Source: Rheinheimera sp. UJ63
GTDB taxonomy: Bacteria; Pseudomonadota; Gammaproteobacteria; Enterobacterales; Alteromonadaceae
Direction: 5' to 3'
Length of the DNA stretch: 64,000 nucleotides
Assembly: GCF_021568285.1 (NCBI RefSeq)
Contig: NZ_JAKGTQ010000002.1
Coordinates: forward strand, 682,001 to 746,000
The translations under genes were made by a program, and so were the position numbers. Positions 54,085-63,284 of the stretch are shown here, in pieces (within the stretch, counting starts at the first letter, position 1; each line of letters begins with the position of its first letter). The notes under the pieces are model-generated. The model had not been told where the DNA came from, did not search any database, and worked only from the letters and a program-made list of their open reading frames with translations.

Positions 54085-54332
54085 TGGCCGTTTATACCCT
54101 TTACAGTACTTGGGGTTGCCATCTGTGCGAAGAGGCAGAAAGCCTGTTAGCAACAGCAGGCATTACCGAGCAAACTCAGGTTCTGGATATTATCGACGAT
54201 GAACAATTGCTAGCGCGTTTTCGGGTGCATATCCCGGTGCTTGCTGGCATCGATCAGCAAGGTAATGAAAACCTATTATATTGGCCTTTTACAGCGGCAC
54301 AGTTACAGCATTGGCTTAAGGATACAAAGTAG
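54084..54332 (+). CDS. Glutaredoxin-family protein (DUF836)
   Basis: An 82-residue thioredoxin-fold protein. The redox motif is CHLC in YSTWGCHLCEEAESLL, and the cis-Pro stands in VHIPVLAG. DUF836 glutaredoxin-like proteins sit next to rlmL and uup in many gammaproteobacteria; their partner is unknown. The ATG overlaps the rlmL stop by one base and the stop overlaps the uup GTG, so the three are translationally coupled. Confidence 0.9.
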   Translation: MAVYTLYSTWGCHLCEEAESLLATAGITEQTQVLDIIDDEQLLARFRVHIPVLAGIDQQGNENLLYWPFTAAQLQHWLKDTK

Positions 54333-56248
54333 TGGAGTTATTACGTTTTCAACAGGCGAGCTTGGCTTTTGGTACCAACCCGGTATTAGATCAAGTCGAT
54401 TTTAGTTTATTCAGCGGCGAACGCGTCTGTTTAGTCGGCCGGAATGGTGCAGGCAAATCAACCTTTTTAAAATTGCTGACCGGTCAACAAAATTTAGATG
54501 ATGGCCAAATCGTTATGACCAACGGCGTTATTTTAAGTCGTTTAGAGCAAGATCCCCCGGCGAAAATGGACGTGAAAATTGCCGATTTTATTCGGGAAGG
54601 TGCCGGCGATTTAGCGGATAAGGTACAGCAATTTTATACCTTATCTGAAAACTTAGACGGTGCCGGCGATGCCGAATACCGTTTATTTGAAAGCCTGCAA
54701 GCTGATTTAGATGCCCGCGATGGTTGGGGTTTAGAAGCGCGCGTTGAAATGCTTTGCCAGCAGTTTGAGATGGACGGTAATAACAGTTTAGCGACCTTAT
54801 CAGGTGGTTGGTTACGTAAAGCGGCTTTAGCCCGCGCGTTAATTGCCAAGCCCGATATTTTGTTACTTGACGAGCCAACCAACCACTTAGATGTGGCAGC
54901 CATTAACTGGCTTGAGCAATTTTTATTAAGCTTTGGCGGCGCCATTATTTTTATCTCGCACGATAGGGCCTTTATTCGCGCCTTAGCCACCCGCATTATC
55001 GATTTAGATCGTGGTCAGCTCACTTCGCACCCCGGTAATTATCAAGAATACCTCGATCGTAAGCAAAAAATGCTAGAAGACGAGCAACAACACAATTCAC
55101 TCTTCGATAAACGTTTAGCTGAAGAAGAAGTGTGGATCCGCCAAGGTATTAAAGCGCGCCGCACCCGCAATGAAGGCCGCGTGCGCGCCCTTAAAGCATT
55201 ACGGCAAGAACGTGCTGCCCGCGTTGAGCAATTAGGTAAAGTAGATTTTAATATTGAACAATCAGCGCGTTCAGGCAAGTTAGTGTTTGAAACCAAAGCG
55301 TTAAGCCATGCCTTTAGTGGTAAAACGGTGTTGAACGACTTAGATTTGTTGGTGATGCGTGGTGATCGGATTGCCTTATTAGGGCCAAATGGTGTCGGTA
55401 AGTCCACACTGATCAAATTACTGTTAGGTGATTACCAGCAAGATAGTGGCGAGATTAAGCGCGGTACCAATTTAGAAGTGGCTTATTTTGACCAACACCG
55501 GATGGCGCTGGATTTAAATGCCACGGTGCAAGATAACGTGGCTGATGGTAAACAAGAAATTACCCAAAATGGTCAAACGCGGCATGTATTAAGTTACTTA
55601 CAAGACTTTTTATTCCCGCCATTGCGCGCTCGTACACCCGTGCGTGCTTTATCGGGTGGTGAGAAAAACCGTTTGTTATTGGCGAAATTGTTTGCACGGC
55701 CAAGTAACTTATTGATCCTCGATGAACCAACTAACGATTTAGATGTGGAAACCTTAGAGCTGTTAGAAGATATTTTACAGCAGTATCAAGGTACCGTGTT
55801 GTTAGTTAGCCATGACCGTGAATTCGTTAATAATACCGTAACCAGCTCATTATTATTTGCCGGTGAAGGCAAAATCATTGAATTAGCCGGTGGTTATGAC
55901 GAAGTCATTGCTTGGCAAAAACGTCAACAAACGGCGCAAAGCAGCAAAGCGCCAGTAAAAAATAATGATAAAAACAACAGCCAAGTTGAGGAAAAGCCGA
56001 TACAGGCTTCTGTTAACAATGGTAAAAAGCTATCATACAAAGAAAAGCGCGAGCTAGAGCTGTTACCTGCCTTAATTGAAGAGCTTGATCAACAAGTCAA
56101 AGCCTTACAGTTGGAAGTGAACGACGCCGAGTTTTTCAAAGGTTCTGCTGAGCACACACAGCAAAGATTGAACCTATTACAAGATACCGAGTCGAAGCTG
56201 GCGCAAGCGTACACGCGCTGGGAAGAATTAGAAGCTGCAATTTCGTAA
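54332..56248 (+). CDS. uup: ABC-F family ATPase Uup
   Basis: A soluble protein of 638 residues with two ATPase domains. Walker A 1 is GRNGAGKST and its signature LSGGWLRKAALARAL with DEPTNHLD; the second set is GPNGVGKST, LSGGEKNRLLLAKL and DEPTNDLD. The linker between the two domains is charged and helical, as in ABC-F proteins, and the C-terminal coiled coil (about 560-638) is typical for Uup, which binds DNA. It is thought to act on branched DNA intermediates and on ribosomes. GTG start overlaps the preceding stop codon. Confidence 0.96.
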   Translation: MELLRFQQASLAFGTNPVLDQVDFSLFSGERVCLVGRNGAGKSTFLKLLTGQQNLDDGQIVMTNGVILSRLEQDPPAKMDVKIADFIREGAGDLADKVQQFYTLSENLDGAGDAEYRLFESLQADLDARDGWGLEARVEMLCQQFEMDGNNSLATLSGGWLRKAALARALIAKPDILLLDEPTNHLDVAAINWLEQFLLSFGGAIIFISHDRAFIRALATRIIDLDRGQLTSHPGNYQEYLDRKQKMLEDEQQHNSLFDKRLAEEEVWIRQGIKARRTRNEGRVRALKALRQERAARVEQLGKVDFNIEQSARSGKLVFETKALSHAFSGKTVLNDLDLLVMRGDRIALLGPNGVGKSTLIKLLLGDYQQDSGEIKRGTNLEVAYFDQHRMALDLNATVQDNVADGKQEITQNGQTRHVLSYLQDFLFPPLRARTPVRALSGGEKNRLLLAKLFARPSNLLILDEPTNDLDVETLELLEDILQQYQGTVLLVSHDREFVNNTVTSSLLFAGEGKIIELAGGYDEVIAWQKRQQTAQSSKAPVKNNDKNNSQVEEKPIQASVNNGKKLSYKEKRELELLPALIEELDQQVKALQLEVNDAEFFKGSAEHTQQRLNLLQDTESKLAQAYTRWEELEAAIS

Positions 56249-56265
56249 ATTTTTAGGGGCCATGC

Positions 56266-58080
56266 ATGAAATTATCACCGATCAGCTTAGCATTATTGCC
56301 GTTGCTGACAGTATTTACGGCGCAAGCCGCGGTGTATCAGATCGTTGAATTAGATACTACCACTAAAGTTCGTTCTACCTCGGGCGTTGCGGCAACGCCT
56401 CAGGGTGAGGTAATTTTTAATGGCAGCACCTTATTAGACTTTGAAATTGATCTTGATGAAATCGATTTTGAAAGTGAAGTCATCTTAGCGCTATTTACTG
56501 ATGAGCAGATCGAAGAAATTAATAATGGGATCTTCAGTTCCACGGTTAAAGCCACGTTAATCAACTATCTTAGTTCACAAGCTTTTGTCACTATTCAGCC
56601 TGTTGGTTCGACACGTGTTATACGTCAAACGCAAAATTCAGGGCAATCGCAAGTGGTGTTGCGTGATACGCAGCAAACCAAAAATAACAGTGAATTTGCT
56701 TATGCCGCGAACAACAGCGGTTATATTGCAGGTATTGCCACCTCGCCATCCTTTAAAAGCACTTTTACGCCCACGGCTGCGCCAGTAGCTGAAGGTGAAG
56801 AGGCGGTTGAGCCAGCCGATCCTTATACTGCCTGGATCCCAGAAGCCGGCTACTTGTTTGGCTATGTTGCTAATGGTCAGCAAAGCACCGCTTTACCGCC
56901 GCAGTTTTCTAGTTATGGTGGCGGCATGTCAGCGGCCCTTGATATTAATAACACTAATCTGGTGGCGGGTTTTACCTCTACTGGTATTACCACGACCACT
57001 CAAGAATCCATTGATTCAATTTGTACCGGCTTTAGTCAGCCATTACAGTATTGTTTAAATCAAGCACTGTCTGCCAGAAGCGTCAATGTGCTGTCATTGC
57101 TAAGCAAAGTCCGTTTATATGAAACGGTAGACTCTTTTACCGAGGGCTATGAAGAGCGTGCTGCTCTTTGGCAATATGCACCAGAGGGTACAGCGGTTTT
57201 AAATCGCACTTGGGGCTTTTTAGGTGAGAAAGGTACAGGTTTAGCGGCAACGACTTCTGAAGATTATACCGTGCCGGTATATTACAGCCGGGCTAATGCT
57301 GTTAATGACAGCGGTATTGCAGTGGGTAGTTCGTTATATTCAGACACCAGCCGTATTAAGACCTTTATAGATGGTTTTGGTGGTGAATTCCGGATCATTT
57401 ATAGTGCGCCACATGCCACTATCTTTAATGGTGACAGCGTAACCGGCTTTATTGATACTGAAGAGTGGCTTGGTAGTGTCGCTACAGATATTAATAATCA
57501 GAATTTAATAGCGGGCTATGCGCTGAAAAACATTAATAGCAGTGTTCGCTCACGTTTTTTTACTTACGATATGAACACGCAAACCTTACGTTTTCCTGAG
57601 GGCTTTTTCAGTAGCTCAGGTACTGAACCGCTGGATATGAATAATCAAGGTCAGGTAGTTGGCCGGACTGAAGTGATTGTTGGCGGTACTACCTCACGCC
57701 GTATTAATGCTTTTCTGTATGATAACGCCAGTAACACCTTTACTAATTTAAACAGTTTAGTAGGTTGTGATGCGCCTTACACTTTAGTTGAAGCAACTTC
57801 AATTAATGATGATGGTGTGATCACCGCAACCGCGCTGATTAAGCGAGTGCTTTATAGTTATAATGGCGAGCCGGTGCTTGATGAAAACGGTGATGTGTTT
57901 GAATCTGAGCAAGCGACCACCGTACTTTTACAGCCTATTGCTAACGGCCAAGTCGAAGACTGTAATACCGAAGAAAACACCTATGAACGTAACGCCGGTT
58001 CACTTTCAGCGTTATGGTTAATGTTGCTAGGTACTTTACCTTTATTACGTCGTCGCTACCGCGCGAGATTAAGCCGATAA
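56266..58080 (+). CDS. DUF3466-family secreted protein with GlyGly-CTERM-like tail
   Basis: A signal peptide (PISLALLPLLTVFTAQA) is followed by a repeat-rich body with units such as ANNSGYIAGIA, AVNDSGIAVGSSLY, DINNQNLIAGYA and DMNNQGQVVGRTE. Each has an N-x-x-G-x-x-(A/V)-G turn, suggesting a beta-propeller or HAF-type repeat fold. The C-terminus GSLSALWLMLLGTLPLLRRR is a short Gly, hydrophobic segment and basic cluster, as in GlyGly-CTERM sorting signals processed by rhombosortase. Function is unknown. It follows uup by 17 bases and ends at a strong terminator. Confidence 0.88.
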   Translation: MKLSPISLALLPLLTVFTAQAAVYQIVELDTTTKVRSTSGVAATPQGEVIFNGSTLLDFEIDLDEIDFESEVILALFTDEQIEEINNGIFSSTVKATLINYLSSQAFVTIQPVGSTRVIRQTQNSGQSQVVLRDTQQTKNNSEFAYAANNSGYIAGIATSPSFKSTFTPTAAPVAEGEEAVEPADPYTAWIPEAGYLFGYVANGQQSTALPPQFSSYGGGMSAALDINNTNLVAGFTSTGITTTTQESIDSICTGFSQPLQYCLNQALSARSVNVLSLLSKVRLYETVDSFTEGYEERAALWQYAPEGTAVLNRTWGFLGEKGTGLAATTSEDYTVPVYYSRANAVNDSGIAVGSSLYSDTSRIKTFIDGFGGEFRIIYSAPHATIFNGDSVTGFIDTEEWLGSVATDINNQNLIAGYALKNINSSVRSRFFTYDMNTQTLRFPEGFFSSSGTEPLDMNNQGQVVGRTEVIVGGTTSRRINAFLYDNASNTFTNLNSLVGCDAPYTLVEATSINDDGVITATALIKRVLYSYNGEPVLDENGDVFESEQATTVLLQPIANGQVEDCNTEENTYERNAGSLSALWLMLLGTLPLLRRRYRARLSR

Positions 58081-58101
58081 CCTATTAGGTTTACGGCATG
58101 A

Positions 58102-58127
58102 AAAAAAGCTGCTTCGGCAGCTTTTTT
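58102..58127 (+). terminator. Rho-independent terminator after the rlmL-uup-DUF3466 operon
   Basis: AAAAAAGCTGC-TTCG-GCAGCTTTTTT, a perfect 11-bp stem with a stable TTCG loop and T-run. Confidence 0.92.
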
Positions 58128-58278
58128 GTTGGCATAACCTCATCGCCTTCGCTTTATGCTTTTATGTTTGAAATTCACCTTGCCTTATAGCACTTCCATC
58201 TAAAAATAAACAACCACAAAAACCGACTAGTTCTCATGCCGTTAGTCAAAGTCAAGTTGTTTATTATAGTAATTTCGC

Positions 58279-58307
58279 TTGAACCTTTTGCCGTCTTTGA
58301 CTATCTA
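58279..58307 (+). promoter_or_regulatory. Promoter candidate for rmf
   Basis: TTGAAC at 58279-58284, 17-bp spacer, TATCTA at 58302-58307, about 70 bp before the rmf ATG. Stringent (ppGpp) control is expected for rmf from the family, not shown here. Confidence 0.5.
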
Positions 58308-58379
58308 TTAACTGTAACATTCAGCGATTAACGGTGTTGAGTGTTATTTCTAAATAAAAATTGTGAGGAAGATTGCCGT

Positions 58380-58562
58380 ATGAAAAGACAAAAACGTGAT
58401 CGTCTGGAACGTGCTCATGCTCAAGGTTATCGTGCTGGTGTTACCGGCCGTTCAAAAGAACTTTGTCCTTATCAAAATTTAGACGCTCGTTCTGAGTGGT
58501 TAGGTGGCTGGCGGGAGGCCATAGAAGATCGTAACGTAGGTTTATTTAACAAAGGCGCCTAG
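58380..58562 (+). CDS. rmf: Ribosome modulation factor
   Basis: RMF binds 70S ribosomes in stationary phase and turns them into inactive 100S dimers. The 60-residue sequence starts MKRQKRDRLERAHAQGYRAG and has the conserved CPYQNLDARSEWLGGWREAI. ATG 58380 is preceded by tgaggaag. The gene stands between DUF3466 and fabA, a common order in this group. It has its own promoter and terminator. Confidence 0.95.
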   Translation: MKRQKRDRLERAHAQGYRAGVTGRSKELCPYQNLDARSEWLGGWREAIEDRNVGLFNKGA

Positions 58563-58582
58563 AATTCATTTACACCTAAACC

Positions 58583-58610
58583 AAAGCCCCGTACTTAGAC
58601 GGGGCTTTTT
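58583..58610. terminator. Rho-independent terminator after rmf
   Basis: AAAGCCCCGT-ACTTAG-ACGGGGCTTT with a T-run. A-run on the other side may also help stop fabA transcription coming from the opposite strand. Confidence 0.9.
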
Positions 58611-58661
58611 GGTATTAAGCGCTCAGTGCTAAAACGCACTAAAACTTACCAGCAATACGCA

Positions 58662-59174
58662 TTAGAAGCTGGAAGTATCTTGAAATAAACCCACTTTAAG
58701 ATCGGTCGCTGCATAGATATCGCGTCCGTCGACACTCACTACACCGTCACCAATCCCCATAAACAGTTTGCGCTTAATCACACGTTTCATATTGATGGTA
58801 TAAGTCACTTTCTTCGCCGTTGGCAATACTTGACCGGTAAACTTCACTTCACCGACACCTAAAGCACGCCCTTTACCCGGGCCACCGGCCCAACCTAAGA
58901 AAAAACCAACCAGTTGCCACATGGCATCAAGGCCTAAACAACCTGGCATAACCGGATCGCCTTTAAAGTGGCAAGCAAAGAACCACAGCTCAGGGGTAAT
59001 ATCTAATTCGGCAATGATTTGGCCTTTGCCATATAAACCGCCTTCTTCAGAGATGTGCACAATGCGATCCATCATTAGCATGTTGTCAGAAGGGAGTTGG
59101 CTGTTGCCTGGGCCAAACAATTCACCGTTGCCGCAAGCGATTAAATCTTCTTTTGAAAAGCTATTCTTAGTCAT
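58662..59174 (-). CDS. fabA: 3-hydroxydecanoyl-ACP dehydratase/isomerase FabA
   Basis: FabA dehydrates 3-hydroxydecanoyl-ACP and isomerises the product, the branch point to unsaturated fatty acids. The 170-residue hot-dog protein has catalytic His69 in [14 protein letters not shown] and Asp83 in CLGLDAMWQ. The rest is highly typical ([19 protein letters not shown]). A FabR-like palindrome lies 35 bp upstream of the ATG, so regulation by membrane-unsaturation state is likely. Confidence 0.97.
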   Translation of the reverse strand: MTKNSFSKEDLIACGNGELFGPGNSQLPSDNMLMMDRIVHISEEGGLYGKGQIIAELDITPELWFFACHFKGDPVMPGCLGLDAMWQLVGFFLGWAGGPGKGRALGVGEVKFTGQVLPTAKKVTYTINMKRVIKRKLFMGIGDGVVSVDGRDIYAATDLKVGLFQDTSSF

Positions 59175-59208
59175 GTATGTTTATCCAATAAAAATGCTGC
59201 ATCAGCTT

Positions 59209-59226
59209 AGCGAACACCTGTACGCT
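59209..59226. promoter_or_regulatory. FabR-like operator upstream of fabA
   Basis: AGCGAACA-CC-TGTACGCT is an 18-bp palindrome with one mismatch, close to the AGCGTACA/TGTTCGCT-type site bound by FabR in enterics. Position is 35 bp before the fabA start, where it would overlap the promoter. Confidence 0.6.
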
Positions 59227-59363
59227 AAACAAGTCCGATTTGTTATAGTATTAACGATTTCTGCAGGTAAATCATTCTAAAACGGTTTGTTCAGCGCTGA
59301 AACTGAACCAGCCACACTCCGACACCAAGCAGGTGCGGGTAACGCGTTATGATGGAGTGCCCC

Positions 59364-59621
59364 ATGAGTAATGAAAAAACGCCGGCGTTAAGTAACGCAG
59401 AAAAACAACGACGCTACCGTGATCGGCAAAAAGACTCCGGTAAAAAAGAATTACGCGGCTATTTAACACCAGAAGCCTTAAAATGCTACGAAGATATTGT
59501 GCAAAAAACGCAGTGGAACGACAGCACTATTTTGAGCAATGCGCTGCGTTTAATGTATGCCGCACATAAACTTGGCCAAGTGGGGATTTTAAATAGCTGG
59601 TTAAATGAACATAAACGCTAA
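59364..59621 (+). CDS. Small conserved protein, possible ribbon-helix-helix type DNA-binding protein
   Basis: An 85-residue protein. ALSNAEKQRRYRDRQKDSG is a basic N-terminal helix; KKELRGYLTPEALKCYEDIV followed by NDSTILSNALRLMYAAHKLG resembles the beta-strand and two helices of RHH regulators or RepB/CopB-type control proteins. ATG 59364 follows ggag at 59353-59356. The family is not certain. It stands alone between fabA (divergent) and the QueD-like gene. Confidence 0.65.
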   Translation: MSNEKTPALSNAEKQRRYRDRQKDSGKKELRGYLTPEALKCYEDIVQKTQWNDSTILSNALRLMYAAHKLGQVGILNSWLNEHKR

Positions 59622-59693
59622 AAGTGACGCCACCGTGTGGTAAAGGTATAATAGGCTTCATTTTTTGCTTGAAGCTTATTTCAGGAAGGCGCC

Positions 59694-60554
59694 ATGATTT
59701 TATTTGTGCAGGATCTTACCGTAATTGATTTTTCTTATCTGCATCGGCAGCGTGGCATGTTGGGTGAAAGCTTTATTGTCGATGTCGAGCTACACGGTGT
59801 TTTAGATGACACCGCTATGGTGTTCGATTTTGCTAAAGTGAAAAAAGTGATTAAACAAGCGATTGACCAATTAGTTGATCACAAGTTAGCCGTTGCTACG
59901 GCATGTCCTGCGCTTCGTCACAGTGAAGCAGAGCAAATGATTGTGCTGCACTATCAAAGTGAACGCGGCACCTTACAACTCGCTTGTCCGCCTTCTGCTT
60001 TTGCTTTTATTCCCGGTACAGAGATTAACGAGCAAACGGTAGCCCATTTTCTTGAGCAACAAATCAAACCCTTGTTACCTGATAATGTCGCTAAACTGGT
60101 TTTAAAATTGCGCAGCGAAGCGATGCGCGGTTTTTATTATCATTACAGTCATGGTTTGAAAAAGCATGATGGTAATTGTCAGCGCATTGCCCATGGTCAT
60201 CGTTCTACTATTCAAATCTTTGAAGATGGCATGTTAGTGCCACGCTTAAATAAAATGTGGTGCGAGCGCTGGGAAGATATTTATTTAGGCAGTAAAGACG
60301 ATCTCGTTTCGGCCGAAGCCTTGTCGTTTTTAACGCCGGGCATCGATGATTACAGCTTCCGTTATCAGGCTACCCAAGGTTGGTTCGAGTTATGTATACC
60401 TGCCAGTCATTGTGAACTTGTGCCTTGTGATACTACGGTAGAATGTCTGGCCGATTTTATTGCCGATCAGTTAAAAGCGGCCAATGGCAGTAAACAATAT
60501 AAGGTTGTAGCTTATGAAGGTGTGGGTAAAGGCGCTATTGCTTTGCGCGATTAG
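59694..60554 (+). CDS. Duplicated QueD-like 6-carboxytetrahydropterin synthase family protein
   Basis: The protein (286 residues) is about twice QueD length and looks like two T-fold halves. The N-terminal half has FSYLHRQRGMLGESFIVDVE and VFDFAKVKKVIKQAIDQLVDHKL, matching QueD strand and helix but lacking the HGH zinc motif. The C-terminal half keeps CQRIAHGHRSTIQIF, with His-x-His. So one half may be catalytic and the other structural. The normal reaction is GTP-derived dihydroneopterin triphosphate to carboxytetrahydropterin in queuosine synthesis. The stop overlaps the next gene by 41 bases. An aggaaggcgcc site precedes the ATG. Confidence 0.78.
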   Translation: MILFVQDLTVIDFSYLHRQRGMLGESFIVDVELHGVLDDTAMVFDFAKVKKVIKQAIDQLVDHKLAVATACPALRHSEAEQMIVLHYQSERGTLQLACPPSAFAFIPGTEINEQTVAHFLEQQIKPLLPDNVAKLVLKLRSEAMRGFYYHYSHGLKKHDGNCQRIAHGHRSTIQIFEDGMLVPRLNKMWCERWEDIYLGSKDDLVSAEALSFLTPGIDDYSFRYQATQGWFELCIPASHCELVPCDTTVECLADFIADQLKAANGSKQYKVVAYEGVGKGAIALRD

Positions 60555-61350
60555 TGTTGCGGCTAACGCCGCGGAAGTGGTGTTACATGGCCCATTAACC
60601 CAAGGCAGTTTGATCCGCGGTCAAGCGCCGATGGGTGCTCAGATTTGGTTTAACGAGCAACCGGTTGTTGTGAGTGCGCAAGGCCAATTTGTTTTTGGTA
60701 TTGGTCGTGATGCGGCACTGCAACATCAACTTAAAGTGGTACATCAAGGTAAGCAACAGCAATTTCCGCTGCGCTTTACCGCCAGAGAATACGATATTCA
60801 GCGGATTACTGGCGTGGAGCAAAAGTATGTAGCACCGCCAAAAGAAGTCAGCGCGCGCATTGCCAATGATAATGCTAAGGTGCGACAAGTTCGCAGCACC
60901 TTAAGTGAGCTTGATGCCATTTTTAGCACACCCGTGCGCCCAGCCGCAGGGCGTATTAGTGGTGTTTATGGCAGTCAACGTGTGTTTAACGGCCAACCGC
61001 GCAATCCGCATTTTGGTTTAGATATTGCCGCTCCGGTCGGTGCACCGGTATTGGCGCCATGGCCAGGTAAGGTGTTACTGGCTGAAGATCTGTATTTTTC
61101 AGGGTTAACGGTAATTGTTGATCATGGCTTTGGGGTAAGCTCAACCTTTATGCATTTAAATGCCATTAAAGTAAAGGTTGGGGATACCGTAGCACAAAGC
61201 CAACATATTGCCGATATTGGGGCGACAGGCCGCGTTACCGGCCCGCATTTAGATTGGCGTATCAATTGGTTTCAAGAGCGGCTTGACCCGCAACTGTTGT
61301 TACCCGAATTTACGCCAAACCAAACGCAGCGTTTAGCGCTTACCCCTTAA
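60514..61350 (+). CDS. M23-family metallopeptidase (peptidoglycan endopeptidase)
   Basis: A signal peptide (VKALLLCAISVAANA) leads to a 278-residue secreted protein. The C-terminal LytM domain has zinc ligands His166 and Asp170 in PHFGLDIAAP and a catalytic pair His226-region (STFMHLNAI) and His245 in GPHLDWRI. Asymmetric M23 enzymes cut peptidoglycan cross-bridges. The N-terminal 130 residues form a beta-rich domain. The start overlaps the QueD-like gene by 41 bases in another frame; gaaggtgtgg-type sites are upstream. Confidence 0.9.
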   Translation: MKVWVKALLLCAISVAANAAEVVLHGPLTQGSLIRGQAPMGAQIWFNEQPVVVSAQGQFVFGIGRDAALQHQLKVVHQGKQQQFPLRFTAREYDIQRITGVEQKYVAPPKEVSARIANDNAKVRQVRSTLSELDAIFSTPVRPAAGRISGVYGSQRVFNGQPRNPHFGLDIAAPVGAPVLAPWPGKVLLAEDLYFSGLTVIVDHGFGVSSTFMHLNAIKVKVGDTVAQSQHIADIGATGRVTGPHLDWRINWFQERLDPQLLLPEFTPNQTQRLALTP

Positions 61351-61373
61351 AGCTAAAAAAGGGTTGTTGAGTT

Positions 61374-63140
61374 TTAACTCGACAACCAGTGTTTTACTGT
61401 TACTTCGTTCGCTACGTTTAACATGGCAACTCCTGGCGCAGCCTGTTGTATCGGTAGTGCCAACTCAAGTAATCGATCTTTTCTAAAAATGAATAACGGC
61501 TGCACCGAACCCAGCGGTAAACGCAGCATTAGCTCCGTTAAGCTAGATTCGCTGATCTTGTAGCCGCCCAAGGCCACTAATTGGTCGCCGCTCATTAATC
61601 CGGCTTGATGGGCAGCAGAGCCCCAATATAATTGCTGAATAAACACGCCTTGCGCTGTCGTTTTAAGGCTGCAGCCTAAACTGGCTGGCACGACCTTACT
61701 GCTTTCTCCGGCCAGATCGCTAAAACTGCTGGGCGCGCGCTGCGTTAAGGTTAGGCCTAGTTTGCCCAAGGTTGCTGCCAGCGGTAAGGGTTTGGCTTCA
61801 TTGAGCCAGCCCGTCAATTGGGCAGCGAGTTCGGGTAATTGCCATGCGATGAGCTGCTCGAATATAGCGTTATCCGAGGTGCCTGTTGCAACATGCTGCT
61901 GATACAGTTGTCGGCAAAAAGCAGCCAAATTTAATCCTTTAGATTGCAGTTCAGCCTCTAGCAATAAGGCCACTAACGCTCCTTTCGCGTAATAACTGAC
62001 CACACTGTTTACCGCATTCTCATCTTGTAAATAGAATTTAGTCCACGCCGTAAAGCTGCTATCCGTTAAACTTTGCTGACTATCTGAGGGGTTGCGACTG
62101 ACCCGAGTAATTAATTTCTCTAACACCGTTAAATAACGGCTTTGCTCGATAATACCGCTTTTAACTAAAGCTAAATCATCAAAGTAAGAGGTAAAACCTT
62201 CATAAAGCCATAATTGCCGACTGTACTGCTCTTTGTCTAAGACATAGGGCGTAAAACATTGTGGTTTTAAGCGTTTTACCCACCAAGTATGAAAGTATTC
62301 ATGGCTGAATAAACCCAACAGATTCTGATAGGCTTCGGTTAATTCTGTTTGTTGTACTGCAGGTAAGTCATAGCGATTACACAGTAACAAGGTACTAAAT
62401 TTATGCTCTAAGCCACCATAGCCTTGCTCGGTCACCCAAAGTAAAAACCAATATTGATCTAAATCTTGCGGCAATGCGCCAAATACATCGCGCTGTGCCT
62501 GGCAAAGCTTGGCGACATCGGCAGTTAAACGCGCAGCATCAAACAAATTATTACCACTGACCACCACATAATGCGGCACGCCATCAAGATTAAACTGCTG
62601 CAGATTAAAAATGCCCGCCAGTAAGGGGCTATCAATCAGATGATCATAGTCGGTCGCAACATAACACCCAAAACAAAGTGGGGCAGTGTTGTCTGCCGCA
62701 GGTAAGGCCGTAGCTACACGCCATTCTGCACAGCGAAAATCTTGTGGTTTGTGCAAGGTAAGCGAATGGGGCCCAGCACTTAGTTCGCTGACGTTTAAAC
62801 ATAGACAAGCTGGGTTTAGCACTGCCACTTCATCATCGACATAGGCTGCGCGAACCGATAAATCATTCGCGTAAACTTGGTAAGTCACGGTGACCGGTTG
62901 TTGCCCACAACTGAGCTGCCAAGATTGTTTATCGCGTTGCTCCAGATGAAGTTCACCGTCGGCATCATAAGCATTGATGTTGACAATATGCCGTGCAAAA
63001 TTACGCACGAGGTAACTGCCAGGGATCCAAGCCGGCAGGGTTAACTGATGCACTGCGCTGCAAGGCTCAAAACGCAGCGATAGGGTGAGTAGATGCGCAC
63101 TGATATCATCAAAGGTTATTTCATACTGCACGGCTGACAT
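61374..63140 (-). CDS. M61-family metallopeptidase with PDZ domain
   Basis: A glycyl aminopeptidase-like protein of 588 residues. The zinc motif is HEYFH (His280, Glu281, His284) in LFSHEYFHTWWVKRLKP; GYGGLEHKFST is a family block. A PDZ domain fills about 490-570 (GVFIQQLYWGSAAHQAGLMS, GDQLVALGGYKI). No signal peptide is visible, so it is probably cytoplasmic. It converges on the M23 gene (23 bp between stops). Confidence 0.92.
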   Translation of the reverse strand: MSAVQYEITFDDISAHLLTLSLRFEPCSAVHQLTLPAWIPGSYLVRNFARHIVNINAYDADGELHLEQRDKQSWQLSCGQQPVTVTYQVYANDLSVRAAYVDDEVAVLNPACLCLNVSELSAGPHSLTLHKPQDFRCAEWRVATALPAADNTAPLCFGCYVATDYDHLIDSPLLAGIFNLQQFNLDGVPHYVVVSGNNLFDAARLTADVAKLCQAQRDVFGALPQDLDQYWFLLWVTEQGYGGLEHKFSTLLLCNRYDLPAVQQTELTEAYQNLLGLFSHEYFHTWWVKRLKPQCFTPYVLDKEQYSRQLWLYEGFTSYFDDLALVKSGIIEQSRYLTVLEKLITRVSRNPSDSQQSLTDSSFTAWTKFYLQDENAVNSVVSYYAKGALVALLLEAELQSKGLNLAAFCRQLYQQHVATGTSDNAIFEQLIAWQLPELAAQLTGWLNEAKPLPLAATLGKLGLTLTQRAPSSFSDLAGESSKVVPASLGCSLKTTAQGVFIQQLYWGSAAHQAGLMSGDQLVALGGYKISESSLTELMLRLPLGSVQPLFIFRKDRLLELALPIQQAAPGVAMLNVANEVTVKHWLSS

Positions 63141-63284
63141 AACGGGATCTCCAAAGGCTTATGCTAACGGCTAATTGAACGCTATTATGCCGTTTCGTTA
63201 TTAAATTACCAAATGCGCCACAAGTGTTCAGCACTCAGGGCTGACATCACGTATAATATGACGATTTATCAGTTAAGGAATCTT

